From Candidatus Heimdallarchaeota archaeon (GTDB lineage Archaea > Asgardarchaeota > Heimdallarchaeia > Heimdallarchaeales > Kariarchaeaceae), in assembly GCA_027077875.1 (NCBI GenBank), contig JALWRB010000511.1, forward strand, positions 1 through 34,660: a DNA stretch of 34,660 bases, written 5' to 3'. Below are positions 7,403 to 15,698 of the stretch, one piece after another. Both the position numbers and the translations under genes were made by a program. The first letter of the stretch is position 1. Each line of letters opens with the position of its first letter. The notes under the pieces were generated by a model, which was given only the letters and a program-made list of their open reading frames with translations, was not told the origin of the DNA and searched no databases.

Positions 7403-8110
7403 ATGCCCCCTATCGTCGAGGTCCAAAATCTCGTCAAGACGTACAAGCTGGATTCAAGGACAGTGAATGCCCTCGATGACATCAGTTTCGAGGTTGAGAA
7501 GGGGGAGTTGGTATCGATTGTTGGGAGGAGTGGATCAGGGAAGACCACACTTCTCTCCATCCTCGGGACAATGGAGAAGCCAACAAGCGGTAAGGTTGTG
7601 ATCAACGGGACGGATCTCAGCAAAGCATCATCATCCGAGCTCGTTGCGATGCGGAGGGGGACAGTTGCCACGATTTACCAAGACTACAACCTAATCCCTG
7701 TCCTCAATGCCTTCCAGAACATAGAGCTCCCGCTTATCCTGAAGAACATGGACAAGACAGAGAGGAAGGTGAAGGTTCTGGAACTACTTGAGTCCGTCCA
7801 GTTGTCTGACAGGGGCGATCACAAACCCAGTGAACTCTCTGGTGGAGAGAGGCAGAGGGTGGCGATTGCTCGGGCTCTGGCGATTAATCCCAAGATCATA
7901 CTGGCGGACGAGCCTACGGGCGACCTTGACCCCGAAATTGCAGAGGACATCATCAAGTTACTTTTCAGCATCAACAAGGATCTTGGGACCACCCTGATTA
8001 TGGTCACACACGACTTCAACCTCGCCAATAGAGCTGAGAAGAAAATCTCACTCAAGCATGGAAAACTCATCTCAATTGAGGAAACACATGGCCAAGTAGT
8101 GGAAAAATAA
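7403..8110 (+). CDS. ABC transporter ATP-binding protein (LolD/MacB/FtsE type)
   Basis: A 235-residue ABC ATPase. Walker A GRSGSGKTT at residues 41-49, Q-loop at Gln93 (IYQDYNLIP), signature LSGGERQRVAIARAL from 145, Walker B IILADEPTGDLDP from 165 and switch His203 (VTHDFN). The DEPTGDLDP wording and compact size match the LolD/MacB/FtsE group, which pairs with FtsX-like permeases for extrusion or mechanotransmission rather than import. No FtsX-type permease gene lies next to it; the following gene encodes a small four-helix membrane protein that is not a recognisable permease. The partner is therefore either elsewhere or the neighbour plays that role. Confidence 0.9.
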   Translation: MPPIVEVQNLVKTYKLDSRTVNALDDISFEVEKGELVSIVGRSGSGKTTLLSILGTMEKPTSGKVVINGTDLSKASSSELVAMRRGTVATIYQDYNLIPVLNAFQNIELPLILKNMDKTERKVKVLELLESVQLSDRGDHKPSELSGGERQRVAIARALAINPKIILADEPTGDLDPEIAEDIIKLLFSINKDLGTTLIMVTHDFNLANRAEKKISLKHGKLISIEETHGQVVEK

Positions 8111-8141
8111 CAAGCAGGAATTGTGCATTAATTCGATAACA

Positions 8142-8152
8142 CTTAAATTTAG
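8142..8152 (+). promoter_or_regulatory. TATA-like box of the small membrane protein gene
   Basis: The sequence cttaaatttag is centred 25 bases before the ATG at 8172. It shows that the small membrane protein has its own promoter and starts at 8172, not at the ATG at 8121. Confidence 0.5.
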
Positions 8153-8171
8153 AAAGCGCTTTATTACAATT

Positions 8172-8591
8172 ATGTCGAACAATTCAGATGGAAGTGCAGT
8201 CGGTACCATGCTCGGAACAACTCTTCTCCTCGTTGGATGGGTTCTGATTATCGTCCTGACCTTTGTCATTACAGCGAATTTCCTGCAGCTCCTTATCTTT
8301 ATCCTCCTGGCCCTCATCGGAGGATACGGTCTCGGCTCTCTGCAGTCGGAGAAGGCCCAGCAATCGTCGAGCTACAAGAACGAATATGTTCTCTATGCCA
8401 CTATCGGATTCATTGGTGCGATACTTTGGGCAGGTTACATCTTCTTCTTCGATCCTACCCTGAGCGGAACTGTGATCTCGGGTAACCAGCTCGGATTGAA
8501 CGAGTTCGGCGTACTCCTCACTGCCCTCATCTCCGGAATTGCATCGCAATTAGGAATGGGTTTGGTCGTGAACAACCTCTTAAATGGATGA
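8172..8591 (+). CDS. Small membrane protein of unknown function (139 aa)
   Basis: From the ATG at 8172 (MSNNSDGSAVGT) the protein has about four hydrophobic segments: two back to back near residues 13-35 and 37-55, one near 75-95 after a polar loop SLQSEKAQQSSSYKNEY, and one near the C-terminus rich in Gly and Ala. No family is recognised. The gene starts 62 bases after the ABC ATPase but has its own TATA box, so a functional link to the ATPase is possible but not shown. It lacks the large extracellular domain of FtsX/MacB permeases. Confidence 0.75.
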   Translation: MSNNSDGSAVGTMLGTTLLLVGWVLIIVLTFVITANFLQLLIFILLALIGGYGLGSLQSEKAQQSSSYKNEYVLYATIGFIGAILWAGYIFFFDPTLSGTVISGNQLGLNEFGVLLTALISGIASQLGMGLVVNNLLNG

Positions 8592-8606
8592 GAGACCAAG
8601 CTGAAT

Positions 8607-8619
8607 CTTTTAATGTATA
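8607..8619 (+). promoter_or_regulatory. TATA-like box of serS
   Basis: The sequence cttttaatgtata is centred 28 bases before the ATG at 8641, giving a leaderless or near-leaderless mRNA for seryl-tRNA synthetase. Confidence 0.5.
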
Positions 8620-8640
8620 TTTCTCAGTCTAGACATAAGC

Positions 8641-9918
8641 ATGATAGACCCTAAACTCATCAGGGAGAATCCTGAACTGGTTAAGGAAAACTACAAGAAG
8701 AGGCAGAAACCTGAACTCCTCACCGCTGTAGACGACTTTCTCGAATGGGATAATAAGTGGAGAAAATTCCAGAAGGAGGTTGAGGACCTCAGGAAAGAGA
8801 GAAATATCCAGAGTAAGTCGATCTCCAAGTTGAAGGGGAAAGAGAAACAGGACGCAATCTCCATGATGAAAGAGGTCAATGCTAAGCTGACCAAGACGGA
8901 AAAACTGGCCAATGAAGCAGAATCGAAGAGGAAGGATATCCTCGATCGGCTCCCCAATCTACTGCACGAGAGCGTTCCCTATGGTGAGGACGACGAGGAC
9001 AACGTCGAGATGGCGACATGGGGTGAGAAACCCGAGTTCTCCTTCGAACCGAAACCCCACCATGACATCATCGAAGAGCTTGACCTCGTGGAGCTGGAGA
9101 GAGCGAGAAAACTCTCTGGTGCCCGGTTCTACTTCCTCAAGGGGAAGTTGGCAATCTTGGAGCAGGCACTGATCCGATATGCACTGGATGTAGTGATGGA
9201 AGAGGGATTCGAGATCTACAGCACTCCGACACTTGTGAGACCCGAGGCGCTTTACGGCACTGGTTTCCTCCCGACTGGTGACGAGGATATTTACAAGATC
9301 AAGGACGAGAACTTGGCACTTGTTGGAACCGCAGAGGTTGCTCTTGGTGGGATGTACGCCAATGAGGTTCTACTCGAAGAGGAGCTCCCAATGAGGTTAG
9401 CGGGTATTTCCAACTGCTACAGAACTGAGGCCTCTGCATCGAATAAGGACGACAAGGGTATATTCAGGGTCCATGAGTTCAAGAAGGTTGAGATGTTCGT
9501 CTTCTCTCACCCAGATAAGTCATGGGACGAGCAGGAATTCCTAGTCTCTGTAGCTCAGAAAGTATTTCAAGGTCTGGGACTCCACTACCGACTCGTGAAT
9601 ATCTGCACCGGGGACATTGGGGCAGTGGCTGCCAAAAAGATCGATATTGAGGTCTGGCTACCTGGGCAGAACAGATACAGAGAAGTTGTCTCGTGCTCCA
9701 ATTGCACTGACTACCAAGCTCGTCGACTGCTGACAAGGTACAGAGAGAAAGAGGGTGCGCCTGTCAAAGGCTTCGTTCACACCCTGAACTCGACCGCACT
9801 CGCTACCACGCGACCGATGATCGCAATTCTGGAGAACTTCCAGCAAGAGGATGGCTCTATACTCATCCCTGAGGTGCTGAGGAAGTACACAGGTTTCGAT
9901 CGTATTGCGAAAGAATAA
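8641..9918 (+). CDS. serS: Seryl-tRNA synthetase
   Basis: Charges tRNA-Ser with serine. 425 residues, the length of the common class II enzyme and not the rare methanogen type. The N-terminal MIDPKLIRENPELVKENY and the following charged helices (to about residue 110) form the tRNA-binding coiled-coil arm. The catalytic domain shows GTGFLPTGDEDIYKI, the TAEVAL serine-binding segment, motif 2 around ISNCYRTEASASNKDDKGIF, EVVSCSNCTDYQARRL and motif 3 in the C-terminal stretch after LNSTALATTRPMIAILEN. It is complete, has its own promoter and lies between membrane protein genes of unrelated function. Confidence 0.97.
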   Translation: MIDPKLIRENPELVKENYKKRQKPELLTAVDDFLEWDNKWRKFQKEVEDLRKERNIQSKSISKLKGKEKQDAISMMKEVNAKLTKTEKLANEAESKRKDILDRLPNLLHESVPYGEDDEDNVEMATWGEKPEFSFEPKPHHDIIEELDLVELERARKLSGARFYFLKGKLAILEQALIRYALDVVMEEGFEIYSTPTLVRPEALYGTGFLPTGDEDIYKIKDENLALVGTAEVALGGMYANEVLLEEELPMRLAGISNCYRTEASASNKDDKGIFRVHEFKKVEMFVFSHPDKSWDEQEFLVSVAQKVFQGLGLHYRLVNICTGDIGAVAAKKIDIEVWLPGQNRYREVVSCSNCTDYQARRLLTRYREKEGAPVKGFVHTLNSTALATTRPMIAILENFQQEDGSILIPEVLRKYTGFDRIAKE

Positions 9919-9950
9919 CCGATTTTTGGCCCTAAATTCTAGGACAAGTT

Positions 9951-9965
9951 CATAATTAATAATTT
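9951..9965 (+). promoter_or_regulatory. TATA-like box of the polytopic membrane protein
   Basis: The A/T block cataattaataattt is centred about 25 bases before the ATG at 9982, selecting that ATG over the in-frame TTG at 9976. Confidence 0.45.
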
Positions 9966-9981
9966 CCGATTATGGTTGAGC

Positions 9982-11130
9982 ATGTCAACAACTCCCCAAT
10001 CCAATACCAGATTCTTCCACCTTGAGAAGGTCTTCACTGATCCTTCTACCTTTATTATTACGGTGGTATTTTCGGCACTCGCCTACGTAACGGCCAACCT
10101 CTCCACCCTGTATGTCTCGCTGGAAGTCCTACCTAGGTACATTCCACCATTCATGCTCGGGTTCTCTATTGCCATGGTTCTATTTGCTGCAGTACAGACA
10201 AGGAACTTCGTGCCGGCATTTTTTGTGGCGGTGGCAGCTTCCCTTGGGATGACACCGGCGCTCAACCATTCCAATGTTGCTTTAGCTGAAATCTACCTGC
10301 TAGCCCTTGTTCTCACGTCACTCATCCTTGCGTGGGCAGTCAGCAGATTCAGGTTGCTGAGCACGTGGAACAAGTTGCTTTTCTCCCTCTTCCTGATATT
10401 TGGGATGTGGACTCTGCAGTTTGCCTACTTCATGAGGTACTCAGACTTCCAGCAAAGATACTGGAGCAACAATATCGCTCCAGGATTCGGTGGAAACGGT
10501 GGGTTGATCGACCAAGACATACCGTTGATAGATCTCGGTTACTTCATATTCTTCCTAATTGTCTGGATGGTTCTCTTCTTCCGCTATAGGAACCAGCTTT
10601 CATTCTCAACGGAAAAAGCCAAGCAGGCCAAGATCATAGGAGTTGTTCTAATCGTTTTTTCCCAGCTCGTGACCTTCATCACACTGTTATGGACGCAGAA
10701 CCTCCCCGAGGAGACAATTCTCAAGATCACTGGTGCCAAGTATATCCAGCCCTTGGAAGATCTGTTCACTAAGACAGCCCTCTTTCCCGTGGTTCTCTCC
10801 CCCATGAACATCGTCATGAACGCCTTGGCTTCAACAGCTCTGGTGACTATCGGTATTATGGTTCTGAACGTCGGAAAGGAAAGTGGTACAATTTCAGGTA
10901 CGAAGGGAGGGCCCGAGATGGTACTCCTTGCGGCTCCAATATTCACTATGCTCTTCCTACAGTTCGCATCCTACCCCGTACAGAATTTGATATACCCCGG
11001 TGGATACTTCGTACCGGGTGAGTTATTCATGGTCTATTTCACCGTTATTTGGAGTCTTGTGACAATTTCACAGATCGTTGCTTGGATTCTTCTGTCCCTC
11101 GTTTCTCTCATAAGGAAAGACGATAATTAA
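9982..11130 (+). CDS. Polytopic membrane protein of unknown function (382 aa)
   Basis: About ten hydrophobic segments are spread over the whole length, with short loops and no large soluble domain. A longer hydrophilic loop near residues 155-180 contains GFGGNGGLIDQDIPLIDLG, and another near 240-260 holds KITGAKYIQPLEDLF. No transporter motif is recognised. The start is the ATG at 9982 (MSTTPQSNTRFFHLEKVF). It is convergent with pdxS. It might be a transporter or an envelope enzyme, but nothing here discriminates. Confidence 0.8.
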   Translation: MSTTPQSNTRFFHLEKVFTDPSTFIITVVFSALAYVTANLSTLYVSLEVLPRYIPPFMLGFSIAMVLFAAVQTRNFVPAFFVAVAASLGMTPALNHSNVALAEIYLLALVLTSLILAWAVSRFRLLSTWNKLLFSLFLIFGMWTLQFAYFMRYSDFQQRYWSNNIAPGFGGNGGLIDQDIPLIDLGYFIFFLIVWMVLFFRYRNQLSFSTEKAKQAKIIGVVLIVFSQLVTFITLLWTQNLPEETILKITGAKYIQPLEDLFTKTALFPVVLSPMNIVMNALASTALVTIGIMVLNVGKESGTISGTKGGPEMVLLAAPIFTMLFLQFASYPVQNLIYPGGYFVPGELFMVYFTVIWSLVTISQIVAWILLSLVSLIRKDDN

Positions 11131-11196
11131 AAAAGCCGATAATTTATTGACAATTAATTGATAATTTATTTGGTCTCGATCCCTGTATATCGATAA
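11131..11196 (+). other. A/T-rich gap between convergent genes
   Basis: Sixty-six bases between the stop codons of the membrane protein and pdxS. Two copies of gataatttatt occur at 11138-11148 and 11160-11170, with a related gataattaa at 11122-11130 overlapping the stop codon. The T-rich runs could end transcription from both sides. No gene is visible. Confidence 0.4.
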
Positions 11197-12138
11197 TCAG
11201 AGGTTTGCTCCTCTCATCTGGATCTTGTTCTCGTCTGCCATACTCTCGATGTCAAGACCCGCCATTGAATTCCTCTCGCTGACCATTGACTGTGCCTCGA
11301 GCACCTTGGCATCGTCCTCCCAGTGGGTCACGGCGTAGACTATTGCCTCTGCCCTCCTCTCCGGATCGAGTGACTTATAGATACCCGAGCCGACGAATAC
11401 ACCATCACAGTGCATCCTCATCATCATAGCTGCATCTGCTGGAGTGGCGATGCCACCTGCTGCGAAGTTCACAACAGGGAGTCTACCGATGTCAGCTACC
11501 TTCTTGGCCGTCTCGTAGGAGACCTTCATCTCCCTGGCGAGAATCATGAGTTCTTGGGGATCATCCTTGGTAGCGACGACCTCTCTGATTCCCTTGTTGA
11601 CCAATCGCATGTGGCGGATTGCTTCCGCTACGTTACCAGTACCTGCTTCTCCCTTGGTCCTGATCATTGCGGAGCCCTCCTCAATCCGGCGGAGAGCCTC
11701 TCCCAGATTCCTGCACCCGTTGACAAATGGTACCGTAAATGGCCATTTCCATACGTGGGATGCGTCGTTGGCTGGAGTCAGTACCTCGCTCTCGTCGATC
11801 ATATCCACGCCAATCTCCTGCAGAAGCAGAGCTTCCTCAGTGTGACCGATTCTGCATTTTGCCATGACTGGAATGCTCACCGCATCAATGACCTCTTTGA
11901 TTGCCTGTACAGTTGCCATTCTCGCGACACCACCCTGTGCACGGATATCGGCTGGTAGACGGTCGAGGATCATGACTGCGACCGCACCTGCGTCCTCGGC
12001 AATCCCTGCCTGAGTGGGGTTGGTCACGTCCATGACAACTCCGTGCTTGACCATCTTGGCGAATCCACGCTTGAGATTGGTGGTACCCAAGCTGATTTCG
12101 ACATCACCATATTCCTTTAGGACTTTCTTCTGAGACAT
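11197..12138 (-). CDS. pdxS: Pyridoxal 5'-phosphate synthase, PdxS subunit
   Basis: Synthase subunit of the ribose-5-phosphate-dependent vitamin B6 pathway: joins ribose 5-phosphate, glyceraldehyde 3-phosphate and ammonia (from PdxT) into PLP. 313 residues, slightly longer than the usual 290-300. Key residues are Asp37 (GVVMDVTNP), Lys94 (VMAKCRIGH) and Lys162 ([13 protein letters not shown]), with [11 protein letters not shown] between them and the phosphate loop [17 protein letters not shown] near the C-terminus. It has a TATA-like box at 12162-12172, about 28 bases before the ATG. Its partner pdxT lies on the other strand 660 bases away rather than in an operon. Confidence 0.97.
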   Translation of the reverse strand: MSQKKVLKEYGDVEISLGTTNLKRGFAKMVKHGVVMDVTNPTQAGIAEDAGAVAVMILDRLPADIRAQGGVARMATVQAIKEVIDAVSIPVMAKCRIGHTEEALLLQEIGVDMIDESEVLTPANDASHVWKWPFTVPFVNGCRNLGEALRRIEEGSAMIRTKGEAGTGNVAEAIRHMRLVNKGIREVVATKDDPQELMILAREMKVSYETAKKVADIGRLPVVNFAAGGIATPADAAMMMRMHCDGVFVGSGIYKSLDPERRAEAIVYAVTHWEDDAKVLEAQSMVSERNSMAGLDIESMADENKIQMRGANL

Positions 12139-12161
12139 ATCATATAGTAATGAACATGGGA

Positions 12162-12172
12162 GCTATATGAAG
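12162..12172 (-). promoter_or_regulatory. TATA-like box of pdxS
   Basis: On the minus strand cttcatatagc is centred about 28 bases before the ATG at 12138. Confidence 0.45.
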
Positions 12173-12205
12173 ATTCGGCAAGTGTAAATGGCGTAATTCG
12201 GTGTT

Positions 12206-12658
12206 CTATAAAAACTCAGGATGCTCCTTTGCAACTTCCGCAGAGTAAGCAATCACAGGGAGAAGCCCCCCGAGACCAAATCCGATGTTGAAGGAGGACT
12301 GGTACAGGACGTCAAAATTCCAAAATTGTTCGATGATCAAGGTCATGAGTAGTATGGTCAAAAAGAAGATTAAAAACTCGGGAACTACCTTGTGCAGATC
12401 CCACTGCTGTTTTCGATAAGGGCGGACTAACAGTGCAAACCCTGTGAGAAGCCCAGAGATCATTCCCAGAACTAACCACATTCCGGTGTTCTGTAGTATC
12501 ACCCTGAGCGTGGTCTGATCGATCCTCCCACTGGAGACTAGACCGAGGAGGACTACGGTGAAGGAAAGTACTCCCATCATGAGGACGAGGGTTAGGACGA
12601 GGAGGAACCTGTCATGCCTCCACCCTCGCTTTTCAATCAACTTTGAGAACTTGGACAC
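12206..12658 (-). CDS. Small membrane protein of unknown function (150 aa)
   Basis: Four hydrophobic segments are visible at about residues 18-42, 54-78, 92-112 and 118-138, with a basic N-terminus (KLIEKRGWRHDRF) and basic middle loop (RPYRKQQWDLHK). No family is recognised. The start is the GTG at 12656-12658, supported by a TATA-like box at 12679-12687, about 25 bases upstream; the overlapping ATG at 12660 is out of frame. It lies between pdxS and pdxT on the pdxS strand, but with its own promoter and no known role in B6 synthesis. Confidence 0.75.
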   Translation of the reverse strand: MSKFSKLIEKRGWRHDRFLLVLTLVLMMGVLSFTVVLLGLVSSGRIDQTTLRVILQNTGMWLVLGMISGLLTGFALLVRPYRKQQWDLHKVVPEFLIFFLTILLMTLIIEQFWNFDVLYQSSFNIGFGLGGLLPVIAYSAEVAKEHPEFL

Positions 12659-12678
12659 ATTTTCCCATTTGTGAATGA

Positions 12679-12687
12679 GTTTAATAC
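12679..12687 (-). promoter_or_regulatory. TATA-like box of the 150-aa membrane protein
   Basis: On the minus strand gtattaaac is centred 25 bases before the GTG at 12658, supporting a leaderless GTG start. Confidence 0.45.
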
Positions 12688-12767
12688 CCTGTCGAAATCC
12701 CAGTACGAGTTAGAATTCTAATACAATTCTTATGTCAATCCTCATTCTCACACCTGATAAATCACAA

Positions 12768-12779
12768 GATCAATAAAGC
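12768..12779 (+). promoter_or_regulatory. TATA-like box of pdxT
   Basis: The sequence gatcaataaagc is centred about 26 bases before the ATG at 12800. It is a weaker match than others in the window but at the expected distance. Confidence 0.35.
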
Positions 12780-12799
12780 GAGACTATCATGTTTGGACT

Positions 12800-13402
12800 A
12801 TGGTTCTAAAGATAGGACTTTTGGGTCTGCAGGGAGCAATAGAAGAGCACGAGGTTGCGGTTATGAACGCAGGAAGAACTCTCGGCTTGGAGGTACAGGT
12901 CTCGCGGGTTACCCTTCCTGAACAACTTGAAGGACTGGATGGTATCATTCTCCCCGGTGGTGAAAGTACCGCCATGATCAAGCAGGGTACAAGGAGCGGT
13001 TTATTACCCAAGCTCAATTCAATGCTTGCTCAGAACTTCCCCGCATTCGGTACGTGTGCAGGGGCAATCCTCCTCTCGAAGAAGGTAAGACGCACCGAGG
13101 ATTCCCCCGTCACCCAAGGTGCATTTCCATTTCTCGACATCGAGATCTTGAGAAATGGGTATGGATCACAAAGAGATTCCTTCTCCACTGATCTCATGAT
13201 CAAGGGATTCGAGGAACCCTTTGAGGGGGTGTTCATTCGTGCTCCGATAATATCCGAACCTGGGACTTCGGAAGTGCTCGCTTCTACCCGTGGATATCCC
13301 GTTTTTGTAAGGTCTGGAAAAATTATGGTCACAACTTTCCACCCCGAACTCACTGAAGACACTAGAATTCATTCTCTGTTCCTGAAGAGCATTATTGAAT
13401 AG
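12800..13402 (+). CDS. pdxT: Pyridoxal 5'-phosphate synthase, glutaminase subunit PdxT
   Basis: Hydrolyses glutamine and feeds ammonia to PdxS. 200 residues, normal for the family. The class I glutaminase triad is Cys86 (FGTCAGAILLSK), His181 and Glu183 (TTFHPELTED). The N-terminal LGLQGAIEEHE and the oxyanion strand LPGGESTAMIKQ are family signatures. The ATG at 12800 is used; an ATG at 12789 is out of frame. The next gene begins only 36 bases downstream but has its own TATA box immediately after the pdxT stop. Confidence 0.97.
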   Translation: MVLKIGLLGLQGAIEEHEVAVMNAGRTLGLEVQVSRVTLPEQLEGLDGIILPGGESTAMIKQGTRSGLLPKLNSMLAQNFPAFGTCAGAILLSKKVRRTEDSPVTQGAFPFLDIEILRNGYGSQRDSFSTDLMIKGFEEPFEGVFIRAPIISEPGTSEVLASTRGYPVFVRSGKIMVTTFHPELTEDTRIHSLFLKSIIE

Positions 13403-13406
13403 ACAA

Positions 13407-13418
13407 GGTATATCAATA
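13407..13418 (+). promoter_or_regulatory. TATA-like box of the winged-helix/RING-like gene
   Basis: The sequence ggtatatcaata begins five bases after the pdxT stop codon and is centred 26 bases before the ATG at 13438. It favours that second ATG over the ATG at 13429. Confidence 0.5.
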
Positions 13419-13437
13419 TATTGGAGAAATGGTAATT

Positions 13438-15486
13438 ATGGAAAGCAAGACAATGTCACCTGTACTTGACGTTGATGTGGAGCTGATTGTAGCCTTTCTT
13501 GTCCTCCTTCAAGACGTGGAGATCAGAGTGCTTGCTTCCTACCTTCAGGTTGAACCTGATGACCTCATGGAATTTCTGGAGTACCTTCAGGTGAGAGGTA
13601 TTCTCGAATTCGAACAAAGCTTGAACAGCATCACGTTATTATATCATACCCTCGATTTCGAGTTCACACAGAAGAGCTTCGACTACGAGGAGATACTTCT
13701 CCTCGGATATCTCAAGGGTAGGGAGGTGACAACTTTCGGCGAGATATCCGAGATCACGGGAATGGCTCTCAGAGAGACAATATTTACATTAGTTGACTAT
13801 ATAATCAGAGGGTACATCCGTGACATCACCTACTCAGATCAAGGTATCACTGCTGAGTTATCTGACCAGTTCAATTTCTACGATGCGGAGAACCTGACAA
13901 GAAGGAAGAGGATTATCATAGGATATCTGAATCTTAGAGTGACGTGTACCTTTGATCAGATGTCACTCGACCTTAACATCCCGCTCAGACCATTAGTTCC
14001 GACCGTCTTAAAACTTCTCCTCAATGGTATAATCGATGTCCGATTCAAGATCAATTCATCCTTAATAGGAGAACCCGAGATCTCGATATATTACAGAGAT
14101 AGTTTACCTCCCGTGTACTCTCGTCATTCGTATCTTTTCTCCGAATCGGAGAGGATGGTTCTTGGATACTCATCTCTTGAACAGAGACCGAAAATCTCAT
14201 TAATTGAACGGTTGTTTGGACTTACAAGGGTGGAGATCATAGAGATCCTCTCTATCCTTACACATGAACGACGCTACATGTTTTTCCTCGTGGGGACAGA
14301 TCAGATCATTCCCAGAGAGAAGTTCACATTCAGCAACTTGATGAGCTTGGAAGAGCTTGATTCAACCTCTATATTTGACTACCATGCTCTGACCGGCATC
14401 ATAGGGATAAGTCGGAGGATCAGGTTGTCACAAATCAGTGAGAGGTTGAATGAGAGACCTGAGGAGATATATCGGCGGATTATTGAGCTCTACCTACAAA
14501 ATCACCTTATCGGTCATACAAATGGGAGTGTCTTCTACCTTCAGCTTAACCTTGGATCCGAGAAATCTCAAAAATTGTCAACACTCACCTCTTCTGACAG
14601 AGTTCTCCTTGGTGCCCTCATAAGCCGTGGCTCTCTCTCATGGCTCGAGATTAGAGCCATGCTTAACCTTGAAAGGGAGGTTGCAATTCAAAGAGCTTAC
14701 TCGATCATGGGCAAGGTTGGCTCCTTTGTCACTCTGTACAAGGACAAAGAGATACGGCTTGACCGCCACCCCAAGATTCCACCTCTCCTCGACTGTCATT
14801 CTCTCTCGACAAACCGCAAGGTAGTACTTGGTCTATGTCGGTCCCGGTCGAGGGTAAGGGTCTCCACAGTGGCAAAATTACTCGGTATTACACCAAGAGA
14901 GGGGATGAACATCCTGTTCTTCCTCATCGGGTCTGGACTGATCATCGCAAGACAGAAGGGCTCTACTTTCAGGATCAGATCGGTCAATATCCAACCACCC
15001 CTACTTGGTATCAATGAACTTCCAGAGCATCTCCAGAAAGCCTATCACATCCTCAAAAATCAGAGGAAGTATACCTATGTCAGACTTCTCGGTATTGAGC
15101 ATGACATCCCTGCGAAGGAGCTGATACGAGCAATGTATGTCCTAGTCGCAGATGGGTACCTAGATGTCTCTGCTCCATTCTTCCTTGTTAAGGTCATATC
15201 TACTAATGAATTGAAGGTAAAGGAACTCGTCTGCAGGAACTGTGGTGCTGAACTTGTCTCACTCAATGAGCCCTGTCAGAACTGTTTGGTTCGACCTGAT
15301 AAGTGTGTCGTCTGCAGGGTGGGGCTAACACGAGAAGACCAGATCGCTACCTGTCCCAACTGTGCTGTTGTCGGGCATAGGTCCCATTTCGAACAATGGC
15401 TGGATCTGAAATCAAGTTGTCCATCATGTAGGGTAGACTTGACCATACAGAACTTAGTGCTAATAGGGAAGTCCCAAAAATCCTGA
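13438..15486 (+). CDS. Tandem winged-helix array with C-terminal zinc ribbon and RING-like finger (682 aa)
   Basis: No named family is recognised. By eye the first 590 residues divide into eight similar units of about 60 residues, starting near 12, 82, 154, 235, 314, 385, 458 and 529. Each has a helix with a hydrophobic opening (for example RIIIGYLNLR, RMVLGYSSLE, RVLLGALISR, KVVLGLCRSR), a helix-turn-helix and a final strand pair, as in winged-helix domains. Then comes a four-cysteine knuckle (C599, C602, C613, C616) and a RING-like finger: C623-x2-C626, C639-x2-C642, H647-x2-H650 within GHRSHFEQWL, and C661-x2-C664. The HFEQWL after the last His is typical of RING fingers. The protein lacks a signal peptide and membrane segments. 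It could be an E3-like ligase, a PCI-like scaffold or a DNA-binding factor. Confidence 0.8.
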   Translation: MESKTMSPVLDVDVELIVAFLVLLQDVEIRVLASYLQVEPDDLMEFLEYLQVRGILEFEQSLNSITLLYHTLDFEFTQKSFDYEEILLLGYLKGREVTTFGEISEITGMALRETIFTLVDYIIRGYIRDITYSDQGITAELSDQFNFYDAENLTRRKRIIIGYLNLRVTCTFDQMSLDLNIPLRPLVPTVLKLLLNGIIDVRFKINSSLIGEPEISIYYRDSLPPVYSRHSYLFSESERMVLGYSSLEQRPKISLIERLFGLTRVEIIEILSILTHERRYMFFLVGTDQIIPREKFTFSNLMSLEELDSTSIFDYHALTGIIGISRRIRLSQISERLNERPEEIYRRIIELYLQNHLIGHTNGSVFYLQLNLGSEKSQKLSTLTSSDRVLLGALISRGSLSWLEIRAMLNLEREVAIQRAYSIMGKVGSFVTLYKDKEIRLDRHPKIPPLLDCHSLSTNRKVVLGLCRSRSRVRVSTVAKLLGITPREGMNILFFLIGSGLIIARQKGSTFRIRSVNIQPPLLGINELPEHLQKAYHILKNQRKYTYVRLLGIEHDIPAKELIRAMYVLVADGYLDVSAPFFLVKVISTNELKVKELVCRNCGAELVSLNEPCQNCLVRPDKCVVCRVGLTREDQIATCPNCAVVGHRSHFEQWLDLKSSCPSCRVDLTIQNLVLIGKSQKS

Positions 15487-15698
15487 GCTTGGAGATGGAG
15501 ATCACGGTAAAAAGTAGATTCTTCCTCATTTGATACCGTGGATCCTCCGATTGTTCTGAGCTGGACTTGGTAGATGATGTTGCGATGATAATCAATAAAG
15601 AGATGCAATACAATTCGAAGTCATGAACACGTATGATAGTGCTTTTTAATACCTCTTCTCGACTTGCATATAGAAAAATCGATAGAGAAGATTGATTT
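15487..15698 (+). promoter_or_regulatory. Upstream region of the surface protein, with TATA-like box
   Basis: This 212-base gap holds no convincing gene. The box catatagaaaa at 15668-15678 is centred about 27 bases before the ATG at 15699. A second A/T block, gctttttaatacc, lies about 27 bases further upstream near 15641-15653 and could be a second promoter. The earlier part resembles a diverged coding tail but carries no reliable ORF. Confidence 0.4.

Noticed and set aside
11122..11170. Repeated gataatt words as a possible CRISPR or origin element
   Set aside because: Only two or three short A/T-rich copies with irregular spacing, between convergent stop codons; better explained as low-complexity termination sequence.
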